Origin: Nissolia schottii
Taxonomy: Eukaryota; Streptophyta; Magnoliopsida; Fabales; Fabaceae
DNA length: 64,000 nt
Assembly: GCA_003254905.1 (NCBI GenBank)
Contig: QANU01085255.1
Coordinates: 172,505 to 236,504, forward strand
Reading direction: 5' to 3'
Below are positions 24,705-36,584 of the stretch, in pieces. Each line of letters begins with the position of its first letter. The first letter of the stretch is position 1. The position numbers were made by a program, and so were the translations under genes. Under the pieces are notes generated by a model. That model worked only from the letters and a program-made list of their open reading frames with translations. It made no database searches and was not told the origin of the DNA.

Positions 24705-25981
24705 TGCTTTTTTCCGTGTTTTGGTGTGGTGGTTGCAGCTTCCTCCACCTCTCCTTCTTCTTCTTGTCACCCACTCTGTTGCAACCAGCTCTACCACTAG
24801 TCCTCTGCTCTTTAAAATTTGAATTTTTTTTTTTAATTCGGAAAATATTTGTTTTAGTCTCTAACTTTTAGAATAATTTTATTTAGTTTTTGAAAGTCTA
24901 AGTTATTTACTCAATTTTTGTTAGTGTGATGTCATTTTTTATTTATGTGTCAAGATAAATAACACATAAATATTTTTGTATGGGGTACAAGGTGACATGA
25001 CAACATGTTGGTGAGTGTAACGTGTGAATAAGGAAGAAGAGTAAAAAAGAGTTGGGAAAAATTAAAATTTTAATTAGGTAAATCTGATTTTTTCTTTTGT
25101 TTTAAATTGGATCAAACTATTCAATTGCATCGTTTTAATAAGTGTTATTGAAGACATTAACGTAGAACTTAACATGAGATATCAAGAAATATGCTGATGA
25201 AATAATTTGACTACTGACCTATACTTTTAGGGATAAAATAAGTTCATTTTAAAATTTAGAAATGAAAATGACCCACTCTTACACGTTCAGGGACTCAAGT
25301 AAATATTTTTCCATCAAATTATCCCTTCAATTCATCATTGCTCTATCGCCACGTTTTTGCTAATTTGTGAAATTAGGTGAGAGACTACAACAACAAATGG
25401 GGTTAGAAATAAATTGTGGTAATAATACTCCAAACGATGTTGTGGGAGCATCTGCGATTACAAATGAAATTATGATATTAACTGAGATTTGTAATCTTAA
25501 GTGTTGTCACGACCACATTTTTCAACTATAAATGACACTACAACATCATTTGCAATCTCAATTCTTGTCGCAACTCCATTTAATATACAAATTGACGAAA
25601 ACGTAAATGATAATAAAGTGAAGTACTAACTTGACTTATGACTTTCAATTTTAGGGATCATAAAGTCAATTTTTGAATTTTGAGCAAAATGATTTACGCT
25701 CACACTTTCAATGACCAAAATGAACATTATCCCTATTTGATTTCATGATTAATGCAAGCTCGTCACATTTTTAAAGGGTTTTGGGTTTGAGACTTGGGGG
25801 AGGTAAAACATATGCTAGGAGAGGCAGTCACACCGAGTTAGATTAGTCAATCTTATTAATAGTGGAGCCTAGATACTAGTGTAAGAAATAAAAGAAAAAA
25901 GTGAGAAATCATATTGACTTGCCGGTCATTCTTATAAAAGTGTCTCAAAACCAATAAGGCAATTACTATAAAGTAAAAGAA

Positions 25982-26150
25982 AAATGATATTTGTACACCA
26001 AAAAGTAAAAAAAAGACATCCAAAAAAGACATCCAGCAGCTTATGAGAGAAGTGAGAGAAAAAGAAAGAGAAAAAAAAATAAGTAGTGGATCTTGTGTAT
26101 TTTGTGGATGGAGTGTTAGTGTATTTGAAGTAATATGGTGTACAAACAAC
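25982..26150. repeat. MITE-like element, copy 2 (family of 2600-2781)
   Basis: The terminal inverted segments atttgtacacca (left) and tggtgtacaaac (right) bracket an A/G-rich core without ORFs. The same end structure and flanking acacacctca occur at 2600-2781. Confidence 0.5.
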
Positions 26151-26212
26151 ACACCTCATATAGTCAAATAACATTATTCTTGTTTTTAGAAGTAAGCATT
26201 AGACTTCTGAGC

Positions 26213-26410
26213 TACAATCGGTAAGTATACTAACAAAACTTGTGGAGAGTTGAAATGAAAGTTGATTCATTGATAAGGAGACGAACTCCATATATACAAG
26301 TTGATGCACACACTAGAGAAGCTCTGTGCCATGTCTACAAAAACTGTTAACTAACTAACCTCCTATAACAAAAAATAACTAACCTCAGCTATCTATCTCT
26401 AACTGAATTC
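26213..26410 (-). mobile_element. LTR-like retrotransposon fragment
   Basis: Read on the minus strand, this has a typical plant copia LTR tail: a gttagttagttaac stretch, a tata-like patch, then atgaatcaactttcattt before the end. It resembles in layout the copia LTR at about 41343-41640. There is no coding part and no partner LTR nearby. Confidence 0.35.
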
Positions 26411-27094
26411 TATAAAATACATATTTGATAAATAAAAGTATTTATTTACAAATAGGAGTGTGTTATATATGTTGTTTTGATCAATGACTAAGATGATATA
26501 TAGTCGATGTACCGCTAGTAATTACTTAGTTTATTCAAATTTCATAAACGAGATTAAATTTATTTAGAAGTATTTTACCATGTTATCCCTATGATATTCC
26601 AAAAAGGTTTATTTAATTTTAGAATCTTGCAAGTTAATTTTGACCCATCTTCTAAGTGATAAACATAAGATACCAAATACTGGAAGAAAAAAAGGGGGGG
26701 GGGGATGAAAAGAAAATACAGAGACAAGAGCAGAGACAATACTGCAGACAAAGGAGTCATGTCTCTGTATAGCCATCCATGGTTACTAGTACAAGCTATG
26801 TCCCATGATAGGTCAGTGTTGAATAGCAACAGCATTAATCCTCCTACTTCACTGAAAATAATTAGTCAACAAGAACTTTGGAAAGATAGGAATCAAAGGT
26901 TATGACATTCTACCTTTTTTGACAATATCACGTTTATGGTACATAAAATTATCAACATAGAGGATTCGGCATTGGTCATAATTAACACAGGAAAGAATTG
27001 ATATTAATCTGCCTAATTGATTTGAAGAAGTTTGTTATCACAATTCACTGCATGAAGCTGCAGAACCACTTGCACCTGAAAGCTATATATGTGT

Positions 27095-29855
27095 TCATAA
27101 ACTGGCAAGTGGCATGTTAAAAAAGGTAGCATGGCTAATATAGACCGAATTTCCAGTTTTCTTCGCCTTAAACTCGAGCGAAACTACAGTCAAATTTCTT
27201 CCAGACTTCACCACTGAGGCATTGGCTACTACTTCTTCCTGCATAATCATTTAGTGAAACATCAAATTTATTTGAGGATTAAGCGATGAAAGGAAAATGG
27301 TGTATTAGAATGCCAAATTGGCAACATTGACATCCTTTAACATTTCTTCCAAGCAGTTAAGAAAAAAAAAAAAGATATGGATTTGANCAGTTAAGAAAAA
27401 AAAAAAGCATATGGATTTGAATGCTACAAAGTGCAAGGTGCATTTAAAAGAGTAAAGTGAAAGCAGAATTCATAGTTTGTTATCCATGTGCTGTTTTTGG
27501 CAATCAAAATATAAGCTGTTGACTTTTTGTTTCCTCAATTCAATAGTTACTTATGGCGCACTTTACTCTCTAAACTGCACATTGCATGATTGCATTTTAT
27601 AGGGTCTTAATCCAAAAATTGTAACTCTGGAAAGCCTCAATGTGAAATGTCAAAGCAACGCAGTTATAGATCAATTTTTTGAAACCTTATGACTGCATCA
27701 TTCTATTGAGAGACTTCCTTTAGTAGGCATACATATTCATCATTGGAATATAATCAATAAGGTCCTGATGAAAGTGGTCCCAAACAATTCTCTGAAGGAA
27801 TGCTAAGGAACCTTGCAACTTCAGTTAAATGATGCTTAGCAGCACTATTCATAATGCCAAGAATCCAAACGCTGGAAAGCTTAAAATTGAAGTGGCTTGC
27901 TTGTTTAAAGTCCTCAGCTTTGTCAAGATGTTTGAAATGTTCAATTTAGGATATAGCATCACATTCCTCAAGCAGCATATGATGCATTCTGAAGGGTTCA
28001 ACTTGGATGCAATTGATCTATCGTCTATTAGTTGAAAGATAAAAGTAGTAGTAATGAAACAAACAACATAACAACATAATCAATACAAAGAACTCACATT
28101 TACAGGAGTGCTAGAGAGGTAAGAAATGCTGATTTCCCCAAGAAAAAGTTCCTTGTCCTCTGCAACTACAGTTCTGGCACAAGCGGTACTCAGAGCCTCA
28201 ACCAAGGAGGCAACAGCCCCACCATGCAGTGTTCCATACACATTCTGCAATTCCAAAAAAAGATCTACAATCACATAATGTTTTTGTACTTTGAAGTTTG
28301 AACCCAGAAAAACATGATCAGTTCTTAAATACTAGGGAACAAATGCGAATTAATTTCGACACAGCCCACAACACAACATTTCAAAGCATAAACAACTCAA
28401 TTATGATAAATATATAAAATTAGTATAATAAACTCAATTAATATTGTTTAACATAAATAAGTCAAATAAGTATCCAATAAAATATATCAAATTTGTACAT
28501 TTTGAAAAAAAAAATTTAAATGTTAATTTAAAATTGTAAACTCGCAATCAATTTTATCGAATTTACTTAAACTCGTATGAATTTACACGAAATTTTTTTT
28601 TACATAAGAGTTAACTAATTTTCATGTGGTAAGATCATAAACTTGAAAGAGGAAATTGATGAATTTAATAAACAAGGGTAGGGGTCAGCTCTTGCCATGA
28701 AGATTTTGGTCAATTCCTCGACACAATCCTCTTCTTTTTATCCAACCAGCTTATAAACATTCACAACAACATAAAGGCAAATTTCAACATACACACATTA
28801 AAAAAAAAAAAAAGAGAAATGCTATATGTAAATCAAAAAAATATAGTTGTTCACAAAAGACGATAGATGTGTGAACAAACAATTCATAGTTTCATACACA
28901 ATGAACAAACAGTTTTACGTACAGAAGCTAGATAAAACGGGACCTGCAATATATTAAACGCGTGCACTCATGTTCTTTTGTAAACAAACGTTATAAAACA
29001 AATGAACAAACGTTAAAAAATAAATAAACAAACATTATAAAACATAAAAAATAAAATAAAATGAGGTTTCACACAAATTAAATAAAGAAGACATAATGTT
29101 CAGCTAATAAATGTTACAAACTCTTAAACAAATATTACAACATACATAAACAAACATTACAAAGCATATCAATAAACATTACACCAATAAATAAACAACC
29201 AAACTTTACCATATAAATAAACAAACATCACACAACGTAAAAACATTACAAAATTTATAAATAACATGGATAGAGAAGAATGTCTTCGTTTATGCTCTTT
29301 ATAACATCTTAACAAAAAAAAAAATCCAAAACGAACCCTAAAAAACGCCAAAAACGAATAAAGAAATGAAAAAATTAATATTTAATATTAATAAACACTT
29401 ATTAAATATATATACATATATAATTTTTTATGTCCACAATACAATTCTCGAAAAGCAGGAAAATTTCAACATCATCAATTAACAGAAGCGAATTCTTATA
29501 ACCACCTAGCAAATTGTAAATAGATAAAAGAATGGTTTATAAACAAAGCATGACAATCCAACTTGCCAATTTTCTCAAAAAGAAGAAGGAAGGGAGTGTT
29601 AATGTGTTGGTTTACACAGAGAGGGGGTTTGACGAGGATAGAGCAAGAGATCTTCCCCCGTTGGATTAGGTCGACGGTCACGAAGCTGCGAAGGAAGGTG
29701 GAGTAGAAGCCGCGCGCGTTGCAGTCACCGGTGACGGGGATGTCGGTGCCGATATGGCCGATGAAGTGGAAGACCTCGCCGACTTGGCGAGGGTCCATTC
29801 CCTCTGAAACCTTCACCGACGGAGAGCCACTAGAGTAAGATTTCGCCGCCGACAT
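27095..29855 (-). CDS. Hotdog-fold acyl-CoA thioesterase (ACOT13/PaaI-like), tandem copy 2
   Basis: Three exons, 29855-29616, 28244-28098 and 27238-27095, encode 176 aa. Exon phases match copy 1, and exons 2 and 3 have the same lengths (147 and 144 bp). The catalytic segment GTLHGGAVASLVE places HGG at 87-89 and the acidic helix residue at Glu96. The N-terminal region is the most divergent from copy 1 (for example EVFHFIGHIGTDIPVTG against EVFRFLRVMGADTPVPG), while the C-terminal exon is nearly the same (NMPLASL end against NMPVARL). Both frames are open and splice sites intact, so both copies appear functional. A (GT)11 microsatellite lies in the leader just upstream of the ATG. Intron 1 carries about 1 kb of inserted repeat sequence absent from copy 1. 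A single N at 27387 in the 3' portion of intron 2 sits between near-identical 30-bp stretches and is probably an unmerged contig overlap. Confidence 0.88.
28470..29450. repeat. Repeat insertions in intron 1 of thioesterase copy 2
   Basis: 28470-28690 matches the repeat in CPFTSY intron 5 (18590-18785). 28980-29250 is a degenerate AT-rich tandem array in which aataaacaaacattacaaa-like units recur about every 25-40 bp. None of this has a counterpart in intron 1 of copy 1, so it was inserted after the gene duplication. Confidence 0.55.
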
Positions 29856-29862
29856 CGCTTTT

Positions 29863-29884
29863 GTGTGTGTGTGTGTGTGTGTGT
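29863..29884. repeat. (GT)11 microsatellite in the 5' leader of thioesterase copy 2
   Basis: An uninterrupted GT run on the plus strand (AC on the mRNA-sense strand) ends 7 bases before the ATG at 29855. Copy 1 has no such run at the equivalent place. Confidence 0.9.
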
Positions 29885-32040
29885 TTTTGGTTGCAACTTC
29901 CTTCTTCTACCTTTTTATTTTTGCACGTGAACTTTAGTTTTCCTATGTCGTGTGCTTCATGATGCTATCCTATTATTATTATTATTATTATTTAAGGTGG
30001 GTTCGACTACATGTATGGACCCCCACATAATTATAATACTTTATATGTTTATTTATATATTGTTATATTTTTATATGTTGTCTAATTTTGTTTAATAACA
30101 TTACCTTGTTACTATTAATTGTTATTATTTTTAAATTTTTATTTTTTTTTACTTGTCCACTATGAGGTGTGTGTATATTAAGGAAATGATTGAAAAATAT
30201 GAAAGTAAGAAAAAGTTTATAGTATTGTAATGGAGGTAGTTAGAGTTATTAACACTACATCGGTTCACTCTTACATGTCACATTTTACTTATAATTTTGT
30301 CCAAAATTAGTTATTATTTAATTAAATTAAGGGAATATTAATTATTGTCTTTCCAACTAAGTTCCTATTTATTATGAATTTTTTAATATTGTACTCATTT
30401 TGTTCTCTAATGTTAGTCAATTTTACATTTTTAGATTCATTGATAATTCAATGTATTTGGACATAATTATGTCCAGATGCATTGAATTGTATCTAAAATA
30501 ATAAAAAAATGACTAACATTGGGGAGCAGAAGAAGTATTAATTACATTACAATTTTTCATAACAATCTCTCTCACTAATTAGAGGATAATTTAGTCTAAG
30601 CACTTGATGTTTTTTCTTTCAAATATGTGCAAATTAATTACTTTATTAATTCGTGTGCGTTTGTTAAAAACGACATATAAAAGTGAAAAGAGGCAGTAGT
30701 GTATAAGTGAGAGAAGTAATGTTTATTTAATAGGGCTATAGTAGAAAAAAGGAATAGTTAATGTGTTATAAATTGAGAAAATGGATAAGTATTTGTGAAA
30801 ATACCGAAATAGAAAGGTAGACAAGTAAAAAAAAACAAAGGAAGTATACATTATTAGTAATTCAATGTATTTAATAGTCAAAAAACGATATTGAATAGTG
30901 AGTAAAGTAAGTAATCTTGCTATTAAATTGATAAAGTGAAATTAGATCTCACTTCTTACTTTACTGATCTAATGATGAGAATTAACATTTTACCTGCTAA
31001 AGTAAGAGATTGACTTTAGAGGATTATTTGTTCAATATTTTTATTTATTGTATATTTTTTAAACACTTAAGTTGAAATCAATAGATAATATAGTAATCAT
31101 TACAAAACATGCATATTAAATATACTTCATAAATGCACAAACATTTCAATTAACACACATGTTTTCACTTTACTCACTCAAATAAAGAAATTCAAGGCCA
31201 TTTGTTTGAATGTTTATAGATTATCCATTAAAGTGTTACTTAACTTTATAAGAGTTTTTGTAATCTCGCATTCTTGTGGCTACATTATTGTTAATCCTAA
31301 TTTGGGACTTTAATAACTTATTCGTAAATTTCTTGAATTTAGGGATTAAAAACGAATGAGTTTATAGATGTGAGTCGAGCTAAACTTATCAAAAATTGTG
31401 GTTCTACTCATGAATAAACGAGCCCAATTTTCAAACTCAAACTCAACTCACGCAAAATCTCACTAATTGAGCTTGTTACAAGCTAATTGAAATAAAATAA
31501 AATATAAATTAAACCTTTTAATTTTAACATTAAATTTGTTATGAATCAATCTTTGTCAAGTTAGATGTTTTCAAAACTTGACAAACTATAACTTAATTTA
31601 TATATCATAGAGATGATAAAAAATTATCAAGTAATGTTCATTAATTATAACTAATATATAACGTAATTTAAATTATAGTTCATCATAATGATAAAGAACA
31701 AGAAAACATAAGAAACTAAGTGTGTGTACACACACTCTAGAATATTTGTTTTTTAATTTTTTTATTTTGAAACCATTCTTATTAAATTATTTGGGAAGAA
31801 CAAGCCTTATATGGCAACGTGATTATTTTGGAAGCTTAAAAGGAAAAGGATCCATCAGAAAAAGGAAAACAAAATCCCTGAATCCAGACACAAATTAAAT
31901 GAAATCATAACAAAGTAACTTATGTAGAGACAACAATTGCAATCAAAAGCTATAACAATAGCTAAGGAAGAGAGAAAGAGTGAAATTGTAAGAGACTTTC
32001 TTTGTGGTTTGTGTTTTGAAATCTTCTTTCAAACCCAAAG
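29885..32040. other. Intergenic region upstream of both thioesterase copy 2 and the first C2 gene
   Basis: This is the divergent intergenic region between the minus-strand thioesterase and the plus-strand C2 gene. It contains an (ATT)n run at about 29971-29993, a Stowaway-like MITE (30394-30535), and repeat-type sequence at 31350-31480 rich in gagctcga-like phrases. No strong core promoter was identified for either gene. Confidence 0.5.
30394..30535. mobile_element. Stowaway-like MITE with TA target duplication
   Basis: A nearly perfect 142-bp palindrome. The left end ctcattttgttctctaatgt pairs with the right end acattggggagcagaagaag, and both arms contain gttagtca followed by ttcaatg and ggacata at the centre. 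It is flanked by TA at 30392-30393 and 30536-30537, which is the Tc1/mariner (Stowaway) signature. Confidence 0.8.
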
Positions 32041-32547
32041 ATGCCTCGTGGGACACTAAAGGTTATTTTGATCAGTGCCAAAGGCCTAGAGGGCAATGAT
32101 TTTCTGAGTAAGAAATATATCTCCTATTGTATTTTTCTTTTATAAATTTGATGTATTCGAGTTTATTGTGTATTTTAGATAATTTGGCATAAAGAGTTAA
32201 TTCATTAGGAAATAAAGCTCTCTTAACACTAATTTTTATTTATCTGTCAGTCTTTCTCGACGTATATTATTGATGACAATTTAGCGATGGTATATGGATC
32301 TGCTTTCCTCTGCTAATCTCGTTCAATTTATAAAAAAAATAAAATTGGATAAGAGATTTTGATTTTCAAAGTCACATAATTTTCCTTTTTTATAGATAAG
32401 TATCGTGGTTTAAAACGACCCATAATTAGGCAAAGAAGTACGTTTTTGTAGTTAGACTATAGTTTCATCTTGTTAACAATGTAGATGCTTCTTGTTAAAT
32501 TTCTTAATTATGTCTTAATTGCAAATTGAACTATCTAGATTTAATCA

Positions 32548-32583
<36 letters not shown>

Positions 32584-33984
32584 AGTCATCAATTTAATTA
32601 ACACAAATTTGTTAGGATTATTCTCTAATTGATTGATTCTCAATTTCTCAATGAACAGCGAACATAGATCCCTATGTCATTCTCACATATCGGTCACAAG
32701 AGCACAAAAGCACTGTAGTGGAAGGTGCAATATTGCTCAACTTCATTTTTTATTATTTGCTTCTTTACCAAATCACCATCATCGGCACCTTAATGATTGT
32801 ATATTATTGTCAATTTTGCAGGCTCAGGTTCTAATCCACAGTGGAATGAGAGCTTTCTCTTCACAATTTTTGACAATGTTTCTGAACTTTATCTGAAAAT
32901 AATGGATAAAGATGCTTTTACTAAGGATGATTTTCTTGGCGAGGCCAAGTGAGTTTAATCATCCTCTAATTATTTGCACAATGTACTTTGTTACATCAAA
33001 TTTTCACTGGAATCCAAATAGGTTAGAGTTAGTAAGAGGGAATAGCCTAATAACCACATGCAATTGTACAATTGTACAACGGGACTTTAATATTTCATTG
33101 TAAGTTATGTTTTTAACTTGATTTATGTTATTTGGACATAGGGTTTGTGATGTACATTAAGATAAGATTTCGTGTACAAATAATTGAGGATTTCACGTTT
33201 AAACTGGGGAATCAAGTGATTTTGGGTAGTAAGTAATAATATTATTGCTTGATTTTCTGATTATCTACCTGAATTCTCCACTTATTTGGACATGAGTCAT
33301 CAACAAATGACAACGTTATAAGTTATCATCGTTAGTCACCTATTCCCCGGTTACAAAGGACACCCACAAAAAGCTAGATACATATCATTTCTCCAGTCAT
33401 AGTTATAATTGCTATTGCAACGGCATCAATTGTATTTTTCTGCAATTATTTGCTATTGTAGTAATCTCGACTATATTTATCACCACATCCACCATTTAAA
33501 ACCTTGATTCAGGCCTTGTTCTCTAGTTAATTTATTTGTAAGTTGAAAATTCCTGTCAAATTAGAAAATTATACTTATAAGATCATCACATTGAGCTATT
33601 GAAATTACAAATAATCCTAATTAACACGCATTCCACATATATATGCAGAATTCCTTTAGATCCAGTGTTTTATGAGGGTAGCCTCCCAGAAACTGTTTAC
33701 AATGTTGTGAAGAATCAAGAATATTGTGGTGAGATAAAGGTGGCTCTCATTTTCACTCCTGAGGTAATTAATTCATAAAATTCCATATATTCTATCAAGT
33801 ATTGGAATCTTTTGTTCACATATTGTGTATTAGCTCTTAATTGATTTGGAACATTAATGATGCTTTTAAACTGTTGCTTCTCATGCCTTATGTTACTATT
33901 AGCATGATGCAGATAAGCGTTGACCAGGATTGTGATGAAGTGGAGAGCTATGGTGGATGGAATGAATCAATCAAAGATTACTAG
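32041..33984 (+). CDS. Small C2-domain protein (elicitor-responsive / 16-kDa phloem protein type), tandem copy 1
   Basis: Five exons: 32041-32107, 32659-32724, 32822-32948, 33649-33763 and 33913-33984. All introns are GT/AG and the product is 148 aa. A single C2 domain fills the protein: MPRGTLKVILISAKGLEGND, TNIDPYVILTYRSQEHKST, GSNPQWNESFLFTIFDN, then DKDAFTKDDFLGEA, YNVVKNQEYCGEIKVALIF, and a short acidic/Gly tail (VESYGGWNES). The Asp residues in GND, NIDPY and DKDAFTKDD are those expected to bind Ca2+, so calcium-dependent lipid binding is likely. In rice, related proteins are elicitor-induced; in cucurbits, related phloem proteins bind RNA. The role here is unknown. Exon lengths 67, 66, 127 and 115 bp are identical in the second copy (36585-38804). 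A (TA)15 microsatellite sits in intron 1 (32550-32579). The start ATG opens the first C2 strand. Confidence 0.9.
32550..32579. repeat. (TA)15 microsatellite in C2 copy 1 intron 1
   Basis: An uninterrupted alternating TA run of about 30 bp, inside intron 1 of the first C2 gene. Confidence 0.9.
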
Positions 33985-36584
33985 GTGGATTATAGTAGGT
34001 GTTTGGGGTGCAATCATCTTCAACTACTTTGGGAGCAGATCTATCTTTTTCAAAGAATAAGTAGTTTTAATTTACAAATATTATGAAACAGATGGATTAG
34101 TGTTATATGTTTTTCGGATCTTATGTTATGGAGAAAAAGATTCTGAGGTTGTCTATTAACTTCAAATCATATTTTTTGTTTTTGAGATTAATTTTTGTGC
34201 AATCTTTTTACAATGAGTAGTTAGATCAAATTAGTGTATAATCTGAACAAAAAATGATAAAAAAGTACAACTGAACATCAAATTTACGAAATGAGTATAC
34301 ACCATCATCCCTAAATTCCAAACGCAGCTAACAAACTGGCAAGTAATAGAAAGATTTCATTAAAAATTTCTCCGTAAAAATGCAATTATGTGTTGTTATA
34401 TAAATAACTTTTAAAATAATGAAATAAGACTCAATCACTTTTAATTATATAAATATACATAATTAAATGATATTACAAAATTCTTTTATATTATGGGTAC
34501 AATGAAACTAATCTCATTGTTTTTTACCTCTACAATAGTTCGCACTACATGATCTATACTAATTTCAGCAAATACTAAACGATTACAAAATTAAAATCAA
34601 AATTTAGACAAAAAAAAATAATCATAATAACTATTAGATCAAATAAAATGATATAACTTATTTATTCATCTAATAGTGCTAATAATCTTGCCCCCTCTTT
34701 CTAACAATTAAATTATGATAACTTTTCCAATAATTTTTCTTCCTAGTACTTTCCATCTCTTGTTTTGCCAAATGCATATTGGGCAATATATCTTCAAAGG
34801 AAAAGAAAGAGTTTGAAGGAGATTAGCAATTTCAAGCCATCAAATTTTTATTTTTATTTTTAAAAAATCCTATAAGATTAAATATTGAAGCTTGTAATGA
34901 TTTATGACCAACAGTGAATATTTGGTGTTAAATTGGTAGTGGCCGACTGGCCATACATTGAACCTTGGCAGTTTGCGTTTGTTTGGGTTCCAGCTTCTGT
35001 CCTGTTTCGCGTAAGCCTTTCCCTTAATTAGTACGTAGGATTTTTTCTAAATATTCTATCAACCCTCTAATAGAAAGAGTTGAAATCATCTATTTTAATC
35101 CTCAGTTTGATGTTTATTTCCCCTCAGAAAAGTTAAACAAAAAGATTAGTGACTGCATGTAGCTAAATTATTCTTCCCATCAACCTTTTGTGATTATTTT
35201 TCACGTCAAGTTCTACTTTGCTTAATGATATAACTTAAATAGTCATTATATGTCTAAAACAATCATTCCTTTAGAGTTGGCTCTTAGGATTGAGTTAGAC
35301 CAATTTGATTCTCAATCTAATATTAAAGTTTATCCTAAGATCAGTGAATTTCATACTAGATGTCCAACTTCTATAAGTCTAAGACAATCATCTCTCCTAA
35401 AATTAACTTTTAAGATTGAGTTAGATTAATATTGATACTTAAAATCAATCTTAAAAGCTAGAATAACGAATTCCTTCTAAATCATTTCAAATGAATATAC
35501 TAAACATGAATCACTTTACCTCAAAAATCAATTATGAATTTTTTATTATTATTAAGAATCAATGCTACTAAGTTATCTACTTTTGCTCCTAAGCACATTA
35601 TTGAGTACATCTTCCAATTTTGATTGTTTTAATCAGATCCACCTTCCTGTATTCACTCCTACAATCACTGCATGTGGGCCTGTTTTCCATGCCATCCAGC
35701 ATCACTGATTTTTAAATTCTCATATTTGTATTATTATATTTAATCAATAATAAAGATTGCTTGCCGTTGTAAACCAACTTTTTGTAGGCTAGCTTTTTTA
35801 TTCTTTATGTGCTGACCTAACTTACAATCTTTGAAATCAATATTATTTTTGTGAGATATGGACTCATAAAATGGTTTTAAAGGAAAAAAAGTTATTTTCT
35901 TTTTTTTGTTTTCTTTCAACTAATTAAGGTTGAGGTATTGTGCATACCCTTCCTACCAACAAGTTCTTTTTTATATGAGTCTCGAACTCGAGACTCTTTA
36001 AAAAGAGGACAAACTGAATGTTCATAAAATGTTATACTTTAATAGGTTTCATTCTCAAAAGCTATTTCTTTTATAATAATCTACATACTTTTTAAAAAAA
36101 AGAGTGTATAATTGAATGTGAAGTATCAACTTTTTGTAATAGAAAAAGGTCTTGAAAATGGACTCAATCATTTTAAAAGCTCAACACATGGTTGGTTGGA
36201 ATGATAGAAAGTTTTACTCCCTTAACTAATGGTATCAAATTCTGAGTTTAAAATGAAATAATATGTGTTGGAAGAAGATATCCCTTTAAGTGGGTCCCTT
36301 TTTAGTTTCTTGAGTCACGCATGATCCATGGATTAAAAAATACTAGTGGATAAAGAAAAAAAATCATTTTAAAAATGGAAGAAGTTTGTATCCAAGCAAA
36401 AAATCCATCTCCAATTGATACTATACTGGTTCAGGCATTTCTGGTACAGCGACTTATTACCTTTATTTCAACCTTTTAAGTTGGAACAGAGTACAAGAGA
36501 GAAATATTCTGAGTCAAATTCTCTTGTTCTTATAGAATCTGTGAAGTTTGAAAAAAAAAATCCATCAATTTCCAAGAGTCAAAG
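33985..36584. other. Spacer between tandem C2 genes
   Basis: AT-rich, no coding potential seen. An approximate direct repeat (gactcttaggattgagtt-like phrases followed by caatctaatattaaa-like phrases) occurs at about 35250-35330 and 35378-35455. The proximal 200 bp upstream of 36585 should hold the promoter and leader of the second C2 gene; no clear TATA box was identified. Confidence 0.5.

Larger units (their letters stand above)
24840..27094. other. Spacer between the two thioesterase genes, transposon remnants
   Basis: 24840-25740 is repeat-like (phrases such as tttagggataaaataag, and an imperfect inverted repeat around 25400-25600 built on atgttgt and acaacat). A MITE copy lies at 25982-26150 and an LTR fragment at about 26213-26410. 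From about 26780 the sequence is homologous to the 3' flank of thioesterase copy 1 (22150 onward), marking the edge of the tandem duplication. A G8-10 tract with flanking A-rich sequence sits at about 26692-26704. Confidence 0.55.

Noticed and set aside
24378..24797. 139-codon minus ORF as an independent gene
   Set aside because: Its middle is exon 1 of thioesterase copy 1; the N-terminal Arg-rich part is leader sequence and the C-terminal part is intron read-through.
28980..29250. Regularly spaced aaacaaacatta units as a CRISPR-like array
   Set aside because: The units are degenerate, spacing is irregular and the context is a plant intron; it is an AT-rich tandem repeat.
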